IMG/VR virus record: IMGVR_UViG_3300036818_000089
Location: 1-64,000 of that record
Direction: 5' to 3' (one strand)
Origin: a virus
DNA: 64,000 nucleotides
Part shown: one piece after another, positions 7,506 through 14,423 of the stretch
How the letters are laid out: each line of letters begins with the position of its first letter
Numbering within the stretch: position 1 is the first letter of the stretch
Notes under the pieces: generated by a model
Told to the model about the DNA's origin: nothing
Seen by the model: the letters and a program-made list of their open reading frames with translations, nothing else
Databases searched by the model: none
Made by a program: the position numbers and the translations under genes

Positions 7506-7511
7506 GCCGCG
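7481..7511. repeat. 31-bp near-identical repeat, right copy
   Basis: Matches 6121-6151 at 29 of 31 positions and covers the transporter start codon and upstream region. Confidence 0.7.
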
Positions 7512-8743
7512 GTCCTCTCGATCAGTTCGGGCAACATCGCCCGGTACGCCAACAGGGCTTGGGCCGGCACGACGCCGTTGCCCAACAGGTGAATCTGGTC
7601 CGTCCGCGCCAGGCCAGGCACGTCCGTGACCCAGCCGGCGGGCAGGCCCATCAGCCACTCCACGAACTGGGGGCTCAACTGGCGTCCTCCACGTCGTCCC
7701 ACAACGACGGGTGCCGGTGCAGGTCGACCGAGGACGAGCTCCCAGCGTCGGACGGCGGGTCCGTAGGCTCCCCACTCCAGACCTGCCGGGCGATCCCCGT
7801 CAGCAGCAGCTCGTCCGACCCGGCACCTCCCCGTGCCGCCCTCGTCCCGTCCGCGTCCGCCACGGTCGGAGTCGGCAGCAGCGCCGCCACCTCGTTCAGC
7901 GGACGCGAGTTCTTCCCGTGCTGATTCGACGCCGACGACTTCCAGTCCCGCGCCGCGGGCGTCGGCAGCAGGTGCACCACTGTCCGCATGTCCGGGCCGC
8001 CCGTGCCGTGCGTTCCGGGGCCGTTCGTGTCCGAGGCTTTCGGGGTCGGCAGCAGCGCGATCGCGTCGTCCAGGTTCCGCTTGCCCTGCGCGAACCGCTT
8101 CGCCGCCGACCCGGTCGACATGCTCCTCGATGAGTGATCCCCATCCCTGGCCTGCGCGGTCGGCAGCAACGGCGAGGATGAAGATCCGCCTGCGTCGATG
8201 GGGAGCACCGGCGTCCGATGCCCGTACACAACGCCACTCCGCATCGAACCCGAGGTTGGCCAGGTCGGCGAGGGCTCGGCCCAGCTCTCCGAGAGGAGCG
8301 ATGCTTGCGACGTTTTCCAACAGCACGATGCGGGGTCGTAGGTCGCGAATGGCTCGCGCGACGGCCGGCCAGATGGCTCGCTCATCTTCGGTGCCCTTCT
8401 TCTTGCCGGATGTGGACCAGGGCTGGCAGGGCCATCCCGCGGTGAGCCAGTCGATACGACCGGCCCACGGCGCCCAGTCGGCGGTGGTGATGTCCCCGAC
8501 GTTCGGCACACCTGGCCAGTGGGCATCGAGGACACGGCAGGGGGTGGGCTCGGCGGGCTGCGCGAGCCAGCCGGAGTCACGCCCGTTGCCGGGAAATTCG
8601 CCGTCCTCGCCGAGGTGAGCGGCACGACATGCGGCGTCCTCACAGGCGAGAGCTGCCTCACGGGTGCAGAACGGGCACTCGTTGGGGTACCACTCGTCCT
8701 TGCGTGGCAGCGCGAGCGGGCCCTCGCGGGGGACGTCGGTCAT
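7502..8743 (-). CDS. C5-cytosine DNA methyltransferase (phage type, unusual frame structure)
   Basis: 413 residues from ATG 8743 (AGAGGA upstream). Motif IV GWPCQPWSTSG (PCQ at 105-107), motif VI ENV (143-145), motif VIII RRRRIF (183-188), motif IX QLSPQFVEWLMGLPAGW and motif X LLGNGVVPAQA are present. Two oddities. First, no FxGxGG SAM-binding motif I precedes HWPGVPNVGDI. Instead there is a Cys-rich N-terminus (CPFCTREAALACEDAAC). Second, between motifs VIII and IX another frame, open to 7675, has much stronger G/C third positions and encodes three LLPT-type repeats known from phage methylases. The native product may involve a frame change. It is coupled to the transporter gene. Confidence 0.75.
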   Translation of the reverse strand: MTDVPREGPLALPRKDEWYPNECPFCTREAALACEDAACRAAHLGEDGEFPGNGRDSGWLAQPAEPTPCRVLDAHWPGVPNVGDITTADWAPWAGRIDWLTAGWPCQPWSTSGKKKGTEDERAIWPAVARAIRDLRPRIVLLENVASIAPLGELGRALADLANLGFDAEWRCVRASDAGAPHRRRRIFILAVAADRAGQGWGSLIEEHVDRVGGEAVRAGQAEPGRRDRAAADPESLGHERPRNARHGRPGHADSGAPAADARGAGLEVVGVESAREELASAERGGGAAADSDRGGRGRDEGGTGRCRVGRAAADGDRPAGLEWGAYGPAVRRWELVLGRPAPAPVVVGRRGGRQLSPQFVEWLMGLPAGWVTDVPGLARTDQIHLLGNGVVPAQALLAYRAMLPELIERTAA

Positions 8744-8786
8744 CGGGGTGTCCTCTCGGGTCAGGGGGTCAGCCGGGCGGCGGGGT

Positions 8787-8818
8787 GCCTCGTGCCCGGG
8801 GGAAGTCGGGCACGAGGC
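8787..8818. terminator. 12-bp hairpin with GGGGAAGT loop
   Basis: GCCTCGTGCCCG (8787-8798) pairs perfectly with 8807-8818 around an 8-base loop. It lies between the tiny gene at 8826 and the methyltransferase start. No T-run follows. Attenuator, processing hairpin or terminator. Confidence 0.6.
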
Positions 8819-8825
8819 GGGTCGG

Positions 8826-8927
8826 TCACTTGCGCTTCGGGTCCTGCTGCTTGCGGTTCCACTCCTGGGCGCCGCGCACGATGCCGTCGAACATCGGGTC
8901 GCTATCGGGCTTGTCTTCCTTGGCCAT
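8826..8927 (-). CDS. Tiny basic/acidic protein
   Basis: 33 residues, from MAKEDKPDSDPMFDG to a KRK tail. The start is supported by GGAG 6 bases before the ATG (GGAGACCGAC-ATG), identical in sequence and spacing to the next upstream gene. Function unknown. Confidence 0.6.
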   Translation of the reverse strand: MAKEDKPDSDPMFDGIVRGAQEWNRKQQDPKRK

Positions 8928-8955
8928 GTCGGTCTCCTTCGGTCGGTCAGGTCGG

Positions 8956-9051
8956 CTACTTCCTGGACGGGCAGAGCGAGTTGGGGCAGGTGCCGCCGAC
9001 GGTCTTGACCGTGCCGCACTCGGGGCACTGCTCGACGGGGGGCTTGGGCAT
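8956..9051 (-). CDS. Tiny zinc-knuckle protein
   Basis: 31 residues with CPECGTVKTVGGTCPNSLC, a compact four-Cys zinc site. The ATG at 9051 has the same GGAGACCGAC leader as the neighbour. An in-frame ATG at 9114 with GAGGA upstream would add a basic 21-residue N-terminus and is an alternative. Confidence 0.6.
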   Translation of the reverse strand: MPKPPVEQCPECGTVKTVGGTCPNSLCPSRK

Positions 9052-9132
9052 GTCGGTCTCCTCGGTGTGTCGTGCTCTGCGTTCGTTGAGCGGTCGGTCT
9101 CGGCGGGTGGACATCGGGTCCTCGGTTGGGGT

Positions 9133-9163
9133 GCCGTGCTCCCTGGGGAAGCGGGAGCACGGC
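9133..9163. terminator. 11-bp hairpin with TGGGGAAGC loop
   Basis: GCCGTGCTCCC (9133-9143) pairs with 9153-9163. Same size and GGGGAAG loop as the hairpin at 8787, suggesting a repeated structural element between small genes. Confidence 0.6.
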
Positions 9164-9173
9164 GGGACAGAGG

Positions 9174-9362
9174 TCAGCGGCTAGCGGTGGACAGACAGGA
9201 CTTGCAGACGCGGAGTCCCCACGGGACGTTGCTCCGCAGGGTGAAGTCCGTCCGGCCGCACCGCGCGCGGTCCACCTGACCGTGGGCGTCGTAGTGGGCT
9301 ACGTGCGCCTTCACCTTCCGGTGAACGGCGGCCTTGCCGCGTTTGATCAGGAAGTCGGCCAT
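9174..9362 (-). CDS. Small basic protein with Cys knuckles
   Basis: 62 residues from ATG 9362 (GAGGAG upstream). The N-terminus MADFLIKRGKAAVHRKVK is basic. CGRTDFTLRSNV and CKSC near the end form a plausible zinc site. Probably nucleic-acid binding. Family not recognised. Confidence 0.65.
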   Translation of the reverse strand: MADFLIKRGKAAVHRKVKAHVAHYDAHGQVDRARCGRTDFTLRSNVPWGLRVCKSCLSTASR

Positions 9363-9673
9363 GTCGTGCTCCTCGGTACGTTCGGATCGTCGTTGACGTG
9401 CATCCACTGAGGCATGGCCGCCCGCGAGATGCCCGTGATCAGTTCCTTGGCCCTCTTGACGATCGCTTCCGGCCTTCGTTCGCCCTCGCTTCTCGGCGCT
9501 CCGACGAAGTCCGCGATCTGCGACAGAGCGGCGCGCAGTTCGCGCACCTCTGCCTCAAGGTCGGCCCTCTCTTGGCTCCCGATCTCGGCGATCACGTCCC
9601 GTGCTACGCGGTAGCGACTGGCTCGCCTGCGGGCACTGAGCCACGCGAGCCGGGTCCGATCGACGTCATTCAC
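9347..9673 (-). CDS. Coiled-coil hypothetical protein
   Basis: 108 residues. Residues about 25-55 form an amphipathic coiled coil (SQERADLEAEVRELRAALSQ). The ATG has GAGGGG upstream. The 3' end overlaps the next gene by 16 bases. Function unknown. Confidence 0.6.
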   Translation of the reverse strand: MNDVDRTRLAWLSARRRASRYRVARDVIAEIGSQERADLEAEVRELRAALSQIADFVGAPRSEGERRPEAIVKRAKELITGISRAAMPQWMHVNDDPNVPRSTTWPTS

Positions 9674-9682
9674 GGTTGCCCC

Positions 9683-9781
9683 TCAGTTGCTGTGTCGGTT
9701 GCGGTTGTGCTCGGAGTCGCGGCGGTCCTGGATGTCCTCGGCCGTCTCCCGCATCTGCTGGGCCTCTGGCGAACGGCTCAC
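9683..9781 (-). CDS. Tiny charged protein
   Basis: 32 residues, GTG start overlapping the preceding stop as GTGA. Mostly Glu, Arg, Asp and Asn (MRETAEDIQDRRDSEHNRNR), likely helical. Kept because of the tight coupling rather than any homology. Confidence 0.5.
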   Translation of the reverse strand: MSRSPEAQQMRETAEDIQDRRDSEHNRNRHSN

Positions 9782-10431
9782 GGCAGGACCGTCACGTCGG
9801 CGCGGTCGAGGTCGGCCACGGTCTCGGTGGTCCAGTCCTCCGGGTCGCGCGGCGAGGCGAACCGGACGCGCCGCTGGGACTCGTCGCCCACGTCGCAGTT
9901 CGGGTGGTGCCCGGCCTGAGGCGCACCCTCGTACGGGTACTCGCAGGTGCACTCGGGCTCGGTCACGGCGGTGATGCGGTAGACGTGCCCGGCGAGCGGG
10001 AACCGGATACGCCTGCCCACTTCGTACTTGCTGGCGGTGATGTCGTTGTTGGTCATGGCGGTGGCGTCCTCCATGTAGGTCCACTCGATGCGGGTGATCT
10101 CCACGTCCGGCGAAATGTCCTGCGCCTCGACGAAGAAGCGGCGCACGAACTCGGCGGGCGACATGCCGGGGAAGCCCTCCAAAGCCACCTCGGCGGCGGT
10201 GATGGCGTTGAGCGGTTCGCGACGCACGGCGACCACCTCGACCTCGGCGAGACGGACCAGCGGCTCACCCGGCTTGCGGCCTTGGGACTTGAGGACCAGC
10301 GTCAACCGGTCGCCGGGCAACAGCATGCGGCGGCCGTACTTGTTCTCCCACCAACCTCTGCGGCGGGTCACGGTCTTCGTGCGGTCCCGGACGGCCTGCA
10401 CAGTCATGGCGACGCTCATCAGTCTCGACAC
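9778..10431 (-). CDS. ASCH-domain protein with C-terminal extension
   Basis: 217 residues. The N-terminal 120 match the phage ASCH (PUA-like) layout: VQAVRDRTKTVTRR, GWWENKYGRRMLLPGDRL and VVAVRREPLNAITAAEVALE. ASCH domains bind RNA or modified nucleotides, and relatives are nucleoside deamidases. The last 90 residues have a separate CTCEYPYEG...HHPNC metal-like site and could be an independent gene starting at an internal ATG (MTNNDITAS) preceded by GGAGG. The frame is continuous, so I annotate one CDS starting at GTG 10431. Confidence 0.7.
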   Translation of the reverse strand: MSRLMSVAMTVQAVRDRTKTVTRRRGWWENKYGRRMLLPGDRLTLVLKSQGRKPGEPLVRLAEVEVVAVRREPLNAITAAEVALEGFPGMSPAEFVRRFFVEAQDISPDVEITRIEWTYMEDATAMTNNDITASKYEVGRRIRFPLAGHVYRITAVTEPECTCEYPYEGAPQAGHHPNCDVGDESQRRVRFASPRDPEDWTTETVADLDRADVTVLP

Positions 10432-10464
10432 TGCGGTCAGTTCTCCTCGGTCTTCGTGCGAGGC

Positions 10465-10638
10465 TCAGCGGTTCACGTCGGCGACATCCGCCCAGGCGCC
10501 GTCCGATGTCTCGCGGCTGACCAAGACAGCACCCGACGCGGCGGAACGGGCTGCCTCGTCGTGGGCGGTGTCTTCGGGTACGTCGCTGATCCAGCGGCTG
10601 TCGGGGATGCGGACGCCCCACTGTCTGGTGTCGCTCAT
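10465..10638 (-). CDS. Small hypothetical protein
   Basis: 57 residues, ATGA-coupled to the upstream membrane gene. Contains WGVRIPDSRWISDVPEDT followed by a basic-acidic helix. No family recognised. Confidence 0.6.
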   Translation of the reverse strand: MSDTRQWGVRIPDSRWISDVPEDTAHDEAARSAASGAVLVSRETSDGAWADVADVNR

Positions 10639-10751
10639 CGGGCCGTGACCAGGGTGGCGAGCCACGCGCAGAAGACAGCGGCGACCAGAACGGCCATGAG
10701 GGGTGTGGCGAACGCGCGCCAGGGGATGCCCTTTCGGGCGTGGTGGTGCAT
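10635..10751 (-). CDS. Small one-pass membrane protein
   Basis: 38 residues: a His/Arg-rich N-terminus (MHHHARKGIPWRAF) followed by one hydrophobic helix (LMAVLVAAVFCAWLATLV). First gene of this leftward transcript and preceded by the recurrent motif at 10772. Topology suggests N-in. Possible holin-like or superinfection role, unproven. Confidence 0.6.
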   Translation of the reverse strand: MHHHARKGIPWRAFATPLMAVLVAAVFCAWLATLVTAR

Positions 10752-10771
10752 GTGTGCCTGCCTTGGTTCCG

Positions 10772-10784
10772 TGTGGTGACGGTG
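10772..10784 (-). promoter_or_regulatory. Start-associated motif copy
   Basis: Minus strand reads ACCGTCACCACACGG, 21 bases upstream of ATG 10751. A TAGTAT that could serve as a -10 lies about 10 bases further upstream. The copy at 17244 has the same 3' extension (CCA-GGCAGGC). Confidence 0.6.
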
Positions 10785-10911
10785 TACCCGAATACTACAC
10801 CACCGAGGTAGGATTCGAGCAAGGCCGCCCAGCATTCACGCTGATCAACACCACACGACGGCACACCACCGTCCTATCCCCCGTCACCGACACCCACATG
10901 GAGGACCACGC

Positions 10912-11205
10912 ATGGCCCGACTCCCCGGCGAAACCGTCACCGGCACCTGGATGACGGACACCGGTGCCACCATCAGCGGGCTCCACTACACCGTGAAAGG
11001 ACTCGCCGAACTCCTGGGAACCACCGCCGAGAACGTGCACTACCACATCCGGAAAGGGCACGTCCCGACCCACAAGGTGGGCCAAGCGAGGCTCATCCCG
11101 GCAGCGGACGCCCGCCGGATCGCGCGGGGCTACACACGGAACCGGGACTGGCCCACCACCTCGAAGGACTCGCCACATGCCCCGAGAAGTCGACCGACGC
11201 CGTGA
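10912..11205 (+). CDS. MerR/excisionase-type HTH protein
   Basis: 97 residues from ATG 10912 with GGAGG 8 bases upstream. The core (YTVKGLAELLGTTAENVHYH then IRKGHVPTHKVGQARLIPAADARRIARG) is the winged-helix excisionase/MerR N-terminal fold, here followed by a short basic tail. It starts the rightward sugar-gene block and is divergent from the gene at 10751, so it may regulate either. No integrase is present to pair with as an excisionase. Confidence 0.75.
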   Translation: MARLPGETVTGTWMTDTGATISGLHYTVKGLAELLGTTAENVHYHIRKGHVPTHKVGQARLIPAADARRIARGYTRNRDWPTTSKDSPHAPRSRPTP

Positions 11206-11217
11206 ACCGGCCGAAGC

Positions 11218-12297
11218 GTGAAGGTGTACGGGTGGCCCGGCGACAACTTCGGGTGCTGCCACTACCGAATCGCCATGCCCCTCGACGAACTCGCCCGCCG
11301 CGGACACGACGCTGTGTGGAGCAGGGTCGCGGTGAAGGGCATGTTCGAGGCGATGCTCGGCGCCGACGTGATCGTCGGGCAGCGCGTGTCGGAGGGGTTC
11401 GCGTCGGCACGCTGGCAGTCGTGGGCGTTAGCGCGGCAACCCGAGTACACGCGCTGGATCAGCAAGGTCGGGCAGCAGCGGCCGGAGCTGTTGGCGATGT
11501 GGCGGCAGGCCATGTCGCGCCCGCGGCCACGTCTGGTGTTCGAGATCGACGACGACCTGTGGTCCGTGGATCCGTCGAGCCCGGTGCACGGCCAGTTGGC
11601 TCGCCAACCGGAGTGGGCCCGGCATCTCGCCACGAACGCTTCCGTAGCTGACACGGTCGTTGTGACCACCGAGCCGTTGGCGGAGATCATGCGGCGCCAC
11701 AACCCTGACGTGCGGGTCGTCCCGAACTTTGTGCCGGCCGCGCTACTCGACCACCATCCGCCGCGCCGGCAAGACGGGACCGTCACCATCGGGTGGGCCG
11801 GGTCCCCCACGCACGCCATGGACTGGGCCGTCATGGACGAAGAACTCCGGCGGTTCCTGCGGAAGACGCCACAGGCCGAGCTGCATGTGATCGGGGCGCC
11901 GGTGCAACGCTGGTCGCGGATCCCGCCCTCGCGGATGCGGTCCACCGGATGGTTCCCGTCCGTCGACGCCTACCTGCGGTCGGTGGACTTCCACATCGGG
12001 CTCGCCCCGCTCGCGCAGCACCAGTTCAACCTCAGCAAATCCCCGGTGAAAGTTTTGGAGTACGGGGCCCTCGGTATTCCCGTCATCGCCTCCGACGTCG
12101 GCCCATACCGCGACTACGTCCGCCACGGCGAAACCGGCTACCTCGTCCGCAAGCCTGGCGATTGGCTGCGGTATCTCCGCGAACTGGTCCACGACGAGGC
12201 TGCCCGCACCGAGATGGGCGCCGCCGGACGCAGACAAGCCGCCGAGAACACCATCGAGAGGAACGGACACCTGTGGGAAGCAGCGATGGCAGGATGA
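11218..12297 (+). CDS. Glycosyltransferase family 4-like protein
   Basis: 359 residues with the two Rossmann halves of a GT-B enzyme. The C-terminal half contains VTIGWAGSPTH, a FHIGLAPLAQHQFN segment and the sugar-nucleotide site VKVLEYGALGIPVIASDVGPY followed by HGETGYLV, the E-x7-E region of GT4. The N-terminal half starts with KVYGWPGDNFGCCHYR. A GTG at 11218 is the first plausible start. It is ATGA-coupled to the DUF6221 gene. Acceptor unknown: phage DNA, virion protein or host cell wall. Confidence 0.8.
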   Translation: MKVYGWPGDNFGCCHYRIAMPLDELARRGHDAVWSRVAVKGMFEAMLGADVIVGQRVSEGFASARWQSWALARQPEYTRWISKVGQQRPELLAMWRQAMSRPRPRLVFEIDDDLWSVDPSSPVHGQLARQPEWARHLATNASVADTVVVTTEPLAEIMRRHNPDVRVVPNFVPAALLDHHPPRRQDGTVTIGWAGSPTHAMDWAVMDEELRRFLRKTPQAELHVIGAPVQRWSRIPPSRMRSTGWFPSVDAYLRSVDFHIGLAPLAQHQFNLSKSPVKVLEYGALGIPVIASDVGPYRDYVRHGETGYLVRKPGDWLRYLRELVHDEAARTEMGAAGRRQAAENTIERNGHLWEAAMAG

Positions 12298-12797
12298 CCA
12301 CAGTTGATCTGGTGGTTCGCCTGAAGGCAGCGATCGAGGCGAAGGCAGCCAAGGCGCGAGCAGCGACACCCGGACCGTGGTTCACTCCCGAACCCGGCGA
12401 TATCGCGGAGTGGACGGTGTACGGGGCGCTCAGCGCCGACCGCCGCCGGGGCTGGGCCATCTTGGAGACGCGCCAGTTCCCGCGAGAGTGCATGTACAAC
12501 GAGGCATCGGGCCTGAGGATGCCCGCCATGGTCGTTGAGCACGCGAACGCGAATGCCGAGCACATCGCCGACAACGACCCGGCCGACGTGCTGCGCGGGT
12601 GCGACGCGGACATGCATATGGTCCAGCTTCACGCCGACCAGCACGAGTGCGCTGGGTACGGGCCCCGCGCATACGGCTTCCCCTACCAGGGTTGCGACAC
12701 GCTGAGGCTGATGGCCGCCCGGTACAAGATCGACGGCTGGCCAATCGATGTGGACGAGCACGGCGAGCCCCTACCGACCGACGAGGAGGACGCGTGA
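12294..12797 (+). CDS. DUF6221 family protein (copy 2)
   Basis: 167 residues, paralogue of 1978-2409. It shares the N-terminal LKAAIEAKAAKARA helix and HIADNDPADVLRGC block, and has the family C-terminus YQGCDTLRLMAARY. It carries a longer central Trp/Arg-rich insert and an acidic tail. It lies between two glycosyltransferase-block genes, coupled by ATGA and GTGA overlaps. Confidence 0.8.
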   Translation: MTTVDLVVRLKAAIEAKAAKARAATPGPWFTPEPGDIAEWTVYGALSADRRRGWAILETRQFPRECMYNEASGLRMPAMVVEHANANAEHIADNDPADVLRGCDADMHMVQLHADQHECAGYGPRAYGFPYQGCDTLRLMAARYKIDGWPIDVDEHGEPLPTDEEDA

Positions 12798-13036
12798 CGA
12801 CGAGCATCAGCGACGAGCAGGTCGTCCAAGCCTGCCGCGAATGGGCCGAGGAACCCCACACAGGGTCACTCGACCGGCTGCAGCACATCACCGGCCAGTC
12901 GGAGGAAGCCTGCGCGGCCGCGATGCACGCCACCCGCGAGCACGGCCTGATCGAGTGGGGTATCGGCATGGACACCGCGTGGCCCACGCCAGCGGGCGAG
13001 CACCTGTTCGGGCCGTCACACGACACCGCGACGTAA
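12794..13036 (+). CDS. Small winged-helix-like hypothetical protein
   Basis: 80 residues from GTG 12794. Helices EEACAAAMHATREHGLIEW followed by a short beta turn GIGMDTAWPTPAGEHL resemble a winged-helix module. Function unknown. Confidence 0.6.
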   Translation: MTTSISDEQVVQACREWAEEPHTGSLDRLQHITGQSEEACAAAMHATREHGLIEWGIGMDTAWPTPAGEHLFGPSHDTAT

Positions 13037-13071
13037 CCACCCCGCTGTCGACTGTTCGGGAGACCACCGCC

Positions 13072-13734
13072 ATGACCATCTCCACACCACCCGCCGTAGA
13101 CGACGCCATGCCGCCACGTATCGCGAAACTGCCCCGATACCGGGCCTACCCGGTCCCGTGGTTCGTCGAATGGTTCGACGGCACACCCGACTTTCGCGTA
13201 GCTGACTCGGCGAAACAGGCCGACGCAACCCGGTTCCACCTGTGCTGGGTGTGCGGCGAACGCACCGGCCGGCACGTCGCGTTCGTCATCGGCCCGATGT
13301 GCGCGGTGAACCGGGTGTCAGCCGAGCCGCCCTGCCACACCGACTGCGCCGTGTACTCGGCCACGCACTGCCCGTTCCTGGCCAACCCGAACATGACGCG
13401 CCGCGAACGCGGGCTGCCCGCTGACTATGTCGATCCGGCCGGGGTGATGCTGCTCCGCAACCCTGGCGTGGCGTTGGTGTGGGCGACCCGCGCATGGTCC
13501 ACGTTCCGCGCGCCCGGCGGCTACCTGTACGACATCGGCGAGCCGACGCAGGTGTCGTGGTTCGCCCACGGCCGACCGGCCACCCGCGACGAGGTGTTGG
13601 CGTCGATCGACACGGGGTTGCCGGCGTTGCGGGAGATGGCCGACGAGGACGGCGAGTTGGGTCGGCGGGAACTGGACAAACAACTCGCGGCGGCGATGCA
13701 ACTCGTGCCAGCGGCGACTGGGGCGACGCGGTGA
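13072..13734 (+). CDS. Conserved Cys-rich actinophage-type protein
   Basis: 220 residues from ATG 13072 with GGGAG upstream. A zinc-type cluster is visible: FHLCWVCGERTGRHVAFVIG (about residues 55-74), PMCAVNRVS, then CHTDCAVYSATHCPFL. I have seen this arrangement in actinobacterial prophage proteins of unknown function. The C-terminal half has a FRAPGGYLYDIGEPTQVSWF beta segment and a helical tail. Coupled as GTGA to the glycosyltransferase-like gene. Confidence 0.65.
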   Translation: MTISTPPAVDDAMPPRIAKLPRYRAYPVPWFVEWFDGTPDFRVADSAKQADATRFHLCWVCGERTGRHVAFVIGPMCAVNRVSAEPPCHTDCAVYSATHCPFLANPNMTRRERGLPADYVDPAGVMLLRNPGVALVWATRAWSTFRAPGGYLYDIGEPTQVSWFAHGRPATRDEVLASIDTGLPALREMADEDGELGRRELDKQLAAAMQLVPAATGATR

Positions 13735-14423
13735 TCGACAGTTTGTGTGTGTTCGTTCCGTCCAGGGGCAGGCCCGTGTCCGCGTTGGAACTCGCCGACC
13801 AGATCCGGGCCACCGCCACCGGGTACACGTGGCCTGTTCTGGTGGTGGACGAGGACGACCCGAAACGCGACGAATACATGACAACCGAAACCACCGTGCA
13901 GGTCGTCCCGCCCGGATCGGAAGGCATGGTCGGCGCCCTGAACCGGGCAGTCGCCGAGTACGCGCTCGGCGACGGCACTGCTGTTGCTTTCATGGGCGAC
14001 GACCACCGGCCACGCACGCCAGGGTGGGACACCGCCTACCTCGACGCCCTCAACCAGTTCGGCACCGGCCTGGTGTACGGCAACGACCTGATCCACGGCG
14101 CCGCACTGCCCACCCAGGTCGCGATGACCGCCGACATTCCCCGCGCACTCGGGTTCATGGCCCCGCCAGCCCTGGGTCACCTGTACGTGGACAACTTCTG
14201 GCACGAACTCGGCTCGACACTCGACCGGATGCGGTACCTGCCCGGTGTGATCGTCGAGCACATGCACCCGCTCGTCGGGAAAGCCCCAGACGACGACGGG
14301 TATCGGCGGGTCAACGCACCCGAGCGGGTGGAAGCGGACCGGCTGGCGTTCGAGCGGTACATGCACGGCCAGTTCACCGAGGACGTCGCGAAGGTGCGGA
14401 AGGTGATGGCGCCGCGTGGGTGA
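13731..14423 (+). CDS. GT-A-like glycosyltransferase
   Basis: 230 residues. It opens with SLCVFVPSRGRPVSALELAD, a GT-A nucleotide-binding strand and loop, continues with VLVVDEDDPKRDEY and GSEGMVGALNRAVAEY, and has the metal-site-like FMGDDHRP in place of the usual DxD. The C-terminus (FWHELGSTLDRMRYLPGVIVEH) matches the acceptor half of phage-encoded glycosyltransferases. Overlaps the next gene by 8 bases. Confidence 0.75.
   Translation: MIDSLCVFVPSRGRPVSALELADQIRATATGYTWPVLVVDEDDPKRDEYMTTETTVQVVPPGSEGMVGALNRAVAEYALGDGTAVAFMGDDHRPRTPGWDTAYLDALNQFGTGLVYGNDLIHGAALPTQVAMTADIPRALGFMAPPALGHLYVDNFWHELGSTLDRMRYLPGVIVEHMHPLVGKAPDDDGYRRVNAPERVEADRLAFERYMHGQFTEDVAKVRKVMAPRG

Noticed and set aside
10912-11205. 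Excisionase assignment for the MerR-like protein
   Set aside because: The fold fits, but with no integrase or attachment site a directionality factor cannot be supported.
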